Positions 30,759-32,544 of a DNA stretch of 32,544 nucleotides are shown piece by piece. Numbering within the stretch: the stretch's first letter is position 1; the number at the start of each line of letters is the position of its first letter. The stretch spans positions 23,344 to 55,887 of the forward strand of contig JAAUZL010000002.1 of assembly GCA_014804615.1 (NCBI GenBank). Reading direction: 5' to 3'. This DNA comes from Lachnospiraceae bacterium (lineage in GTDB: Bacteria > Bacillota > Clostridia > Lachnospirales > Lachnospiraceae). The translations under genes were made by a program, and so were the position numbers. A model generated the notes under the pieces. The model saw only the letters and a program-made list of their open reading frames with translations, was not told the origin of the DNA and did not search any database.

Positions 30759-32288
30759 ATGGGTAAGTTGTTTCGATTTATCAGCTCGCGTTTTTTCATA
30801 GGGGTATTTTGCATTTTACTGGAGCTTGTTGAGCTTTTGGCGGTATTTGTTTTATTGTATAAATTCTTTTTGCCTATCACGATCATGGCATGGATATTTC
30901 ATTTTGGTATGCTGCTCTATTTAATTAACAGAGATGAAATCCCGGAGTTTAAAATGCCGTGGCTTATTATTCTTTTTCTACTTCCTGTTTTGGGAGCGTT
31001 TATTTTTATGCTTCTGTCAAGCAACAGTACCAGCCGAAAGGAATATGCCCGATCTGAAAAAGCAGCAAAAGCCATGGAACAATATCAGCAGCAGACTGCA
31101 CAGATTGATGATTTGAGGAATCAGAATACAGATGCATGGCTGCAGGCAAATTATCTGTATGATACTGCAGGAATGCCCTGCTATGGAAATTCCAAAACAA
31201 CTTACTATCCGATTGGTGAGGAGTTTCAGACTGCATTACTGGATGAACTGAGAAAAGCAGAGCAGTTTATTTTTATGGAGTATTTTATTGTACAGGAAGG
31301 CCAAATGTGGAATCCCATCCATGAAATATTGAAGGAGAAAGCTGCGCAGGGTGTTTCAGTTTATTTCATGTACGATGATTTCGGTTGTATTGCGACACTC
31401 CCGTGGCATTACCACAAAGTCCTGTGCAGTGAAGGCATTCATTGTGTGATCGCCAACAAGTTTGCACCGGTGCTTTCCCATATCCATAACAATCGCGATC
31501 ATCGGAAGATTACCGTGATTGATGGTCGTGTGGGTTTTACAGGGGGTCTTAATCTGGCGGATGAATATATAAATGCCATTGTAAAACACGGCCATTGGAA
31601 AGATACCGCGGTAAAGATTGAGGGCGAGGCGGTGCGGAATCTGATGTCGCTATTTCTTGTAAACTGGAATACACAAAGCAAGAAACCAATTGACTATGCC
31701 AAGTATATGGACATGCCGCTTAGTTCAGAAAATGGCAGGGGAATCGTCATTCCGTTTGGCTCTGGGCCCGCACCGATCTATACAGATACTATCGGCAAAA
31801 ATGTATATCTGAATATGATAAATACCGCTAAAGACTACCTTTACATTACAACGCCGTATCTGATCTGTGACCGTGAGATATTGTCTGCTTTGCGGCTCGC
31901 TGCTAAAAAGGGTGTTGATGTGCGGATTATTACTCCACATATTCCGGATAAAAAGACTGTGTTTTTAATGACTCGCTCAAATTATAAAGTGCTGCTTGAA
32001 GATGGGGTGAAAATATATGAATATACTCCTGGCTTTATCCATGCCAAGAATTATATTTGTGATGACAAATTTGCTGTCTGTGGAACCATCAACATGGATT
32101 ACCGATCCCTTGTCCATCATTTCGAGTGTGGTGTATGGATGTATGATACAGACTGTATTGCGGATATGAAGGCAGATTTTTTGAGTACGGCAGCACAATC
32201 CGGCATGATTGATAAAAATAAAGCTATTATGAGGAGCTGGCAAAGACTTATTGCTGAAATTATGAAAGTGTTTTCACCTTTATTTTAA
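30759..32288 (+). CDS. cls: Cardiolipin synthase, 509 aa
   Basis: This is a membrane-bound phospholipase-D-type cardiolipin synthase that joins two phosphatidylglycerol molecules. Two or three N-terminal hydrophobic segments (about 10-35, 38-53 and 66-86) are followed by two PLD domains. The first HKD motif is HRKITVIDG with VGFTGGLNLADEYIN (near residue 247). The second is HAKNYICDDKFAVCGTINMDYRSL (starting near residue 427). The length and order are normal. AGGAGG at 30744-30749 gives a clear start at 30759. It is a single-gene unit with its own promoter region of 11-bp repeats and a likely terminator at 32334-32396. As cardiolipin content affects sensitivity to cationic peptides and envelope stress, the repeat-bearing promoter suggests stress control, which is inference. 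Confidence 0.96.
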   Translation: MGKLFRFISSRFFIGVFCILLELVELLAVFVLLYKFFLPITIMAWIFHFGMLLYLINRDEIPEFKMPWLIILFLLPVLGAFIFMLLSSNSTSRKEYARSEKAAKAMEQYQQQTAQIDDLRNQNTDAWLQANYLYDTAGMPCYGNSKTTYYPIGEEFQTALLDELRKAEQFIFMEYFIVQEGQMWNPIHEILKEKAAQGVSVYFMYDDFGCIATLPWHYHKVLCSEGIHCVIANKFAPVLSHIHNNRDHRKITVIDGRVGFTGGLNLADEYINAIVKHGHWKDTAVKIEGEAVRNLMSLFLVNWNTQSKKPIDYAKYMDMPLSSENGRGIVIPFGSGPAPIYTDTIGKNVYLNMINTAKDYLYITTPYLICDREILSALRLAAKKGVDVRIITPHIPDKKTVFLMTRSNYKVLLEDGVKIYEYTPGFIHAKNYICDDKFAVCGTINMDYRSLVHHFECGVWMYDTDCIADMKADFLSTAAQSGMIDKNKAIMRSWQRLIAEIMKVFSPLF

Positions 32289-32293
32289 AAAAT

Positions 32294-32314
32294 CTTTTTA
32301 ATAATTCAGAAACA
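32294..32314 (+). repeat. 21-bp direct repeat, right copy flanking cardiolipin synthase
   Basis: This copy begins 5 bases after the cls stop codon and matches 30662-30682 in 19 of 21 positions, in the same direction. Unlike the left copy it is not followed by further 11-bp units. Confidence 0.6.
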
Positions 32315-32333
32315 AATGTTAAACAGGGAAAAG

Positions 32334-32396
32334 AAAGTGGCTTGAAATCTTGAAAAATGGCGATTTTACAAGGGTTTAAGCCACTTTTGATTTTTA
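32334..32396 (+). terminator. Putative terminator after cardiolipin synthase
   Basis: AAAGTGGCTT (32334-32343) pairs perfectly with AAGCCACTTT (32378-32387) and is followed by TGATTTTT. The loop is 34 bases and contains a smaller stem (AAATC at 32346-32350 with GATTT at 32362-32366). Confidence 0.6.
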
Positions 32397-32544
32397 GGAG
32401 AAGTATCATAACTTATCGCAGAATGGTGTAGTTTGAAGAAAAATTGGTGTCAAAAATGGTGTACAAATCTGACTGATGAAATGATGTATTTGTGTGAAGA
32501 ATCAAATTAAAATTGTTATTCACAGGAAGCACAATCTATGGAGA
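32397..32544. other. Non-coding right edge with TGGTGT repeats
   Basis: I see no gene in these bases. TGGTGT occurs three times on the plus strand (32424-32429, 32445-32450, 32457-32462). A gene may begin just past the edge. Confidence 0.4.

Noticed and set aside
32421-32462. TGGTGT copies as a CRISPR array
   Set aside because: The units are 6 bases with unequal spacing, far too short and irregular for CRISPR repeats.

Overview
The window is a piece of a Firmicutes chromosome, most likely a spore-forming gut Clostridia of the Lachnospiraceae type. The reasons are low-to-middle GC with AT-rich islands, strong AGGAGG-type ribosome sites, sporulation genes (a CotH-type kinase, spmA, a LysM-GH18 cortex-lytic-type enzyme), a sugar ABC importer with no dedicated ATPase, an Rpn-type nuclease and clostridial ferredoxin-domain aldo/keto reductases. 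The taxonomic call is an inference from gene families, not from a marker gene. I found 28 protein genes and saw no rRNA, tRNA, CRISPR array or complete insertion sequence.

Left part (1-10.7 kb). A CotH-family kinase gene runs off the left edge on the minus strand. Behind it, also on the minus strand, lie an FtsX/MacB-type permease and its ATPase (1.8-5.0 kb). At 8.66-10.6 kb a histidine kinase and an OmpR-family response regulator point the same way. These four genes look like a common response regulator - kinase - ATPase - permease locus, split by an AT-rich block of plus-strand genes (5.17-8.66 kb). The block holds a zinc-ribbon protein, two small proteins that resemble single beta-barrel domains of EF-Tu, a GNAT acetyltransferase, an unknown small protein and an Rpn-family nuclease. 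Its make-up resembles a toxin-immunity or defence-type accessory island. The ATPase promoter carries an 11-bp-phased direct repeat that fits control by an OmpR-type regulator.

Middle part (10.7-19.5 kb). The plus strand carries a MATE exporter, a FIST-GGDEF diguanylate cyclase, spmA (without spmB and behind a SigE-like promoter), an unidentified polytopic GT-C-like protein, a LysM-GH18 spore enzyme, a fructosamine-kinase-family protein and a LysR regulator.

Right part (19.6-32.5 kb). An alpha-galactoside operon (binding protein, two permeases, GH36 alpha-galactosidase) ends against a convergent AraC/MsmR-type regulator, with a shared bidirectional terminator. Its promoter has 20-bp-phased direct repeats suited to an AraC protein. 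Next comes a redox operon (flavodoxin, two paralogous 8Fe-ferredoxin aldo/keto reductases, NhaC antiporter) that ends at a strong terminator. Last is a cardiolipin synthase behind three tandem 11-bp repeats and flanked on both sides by a 21-bp near-identical direct repeat.
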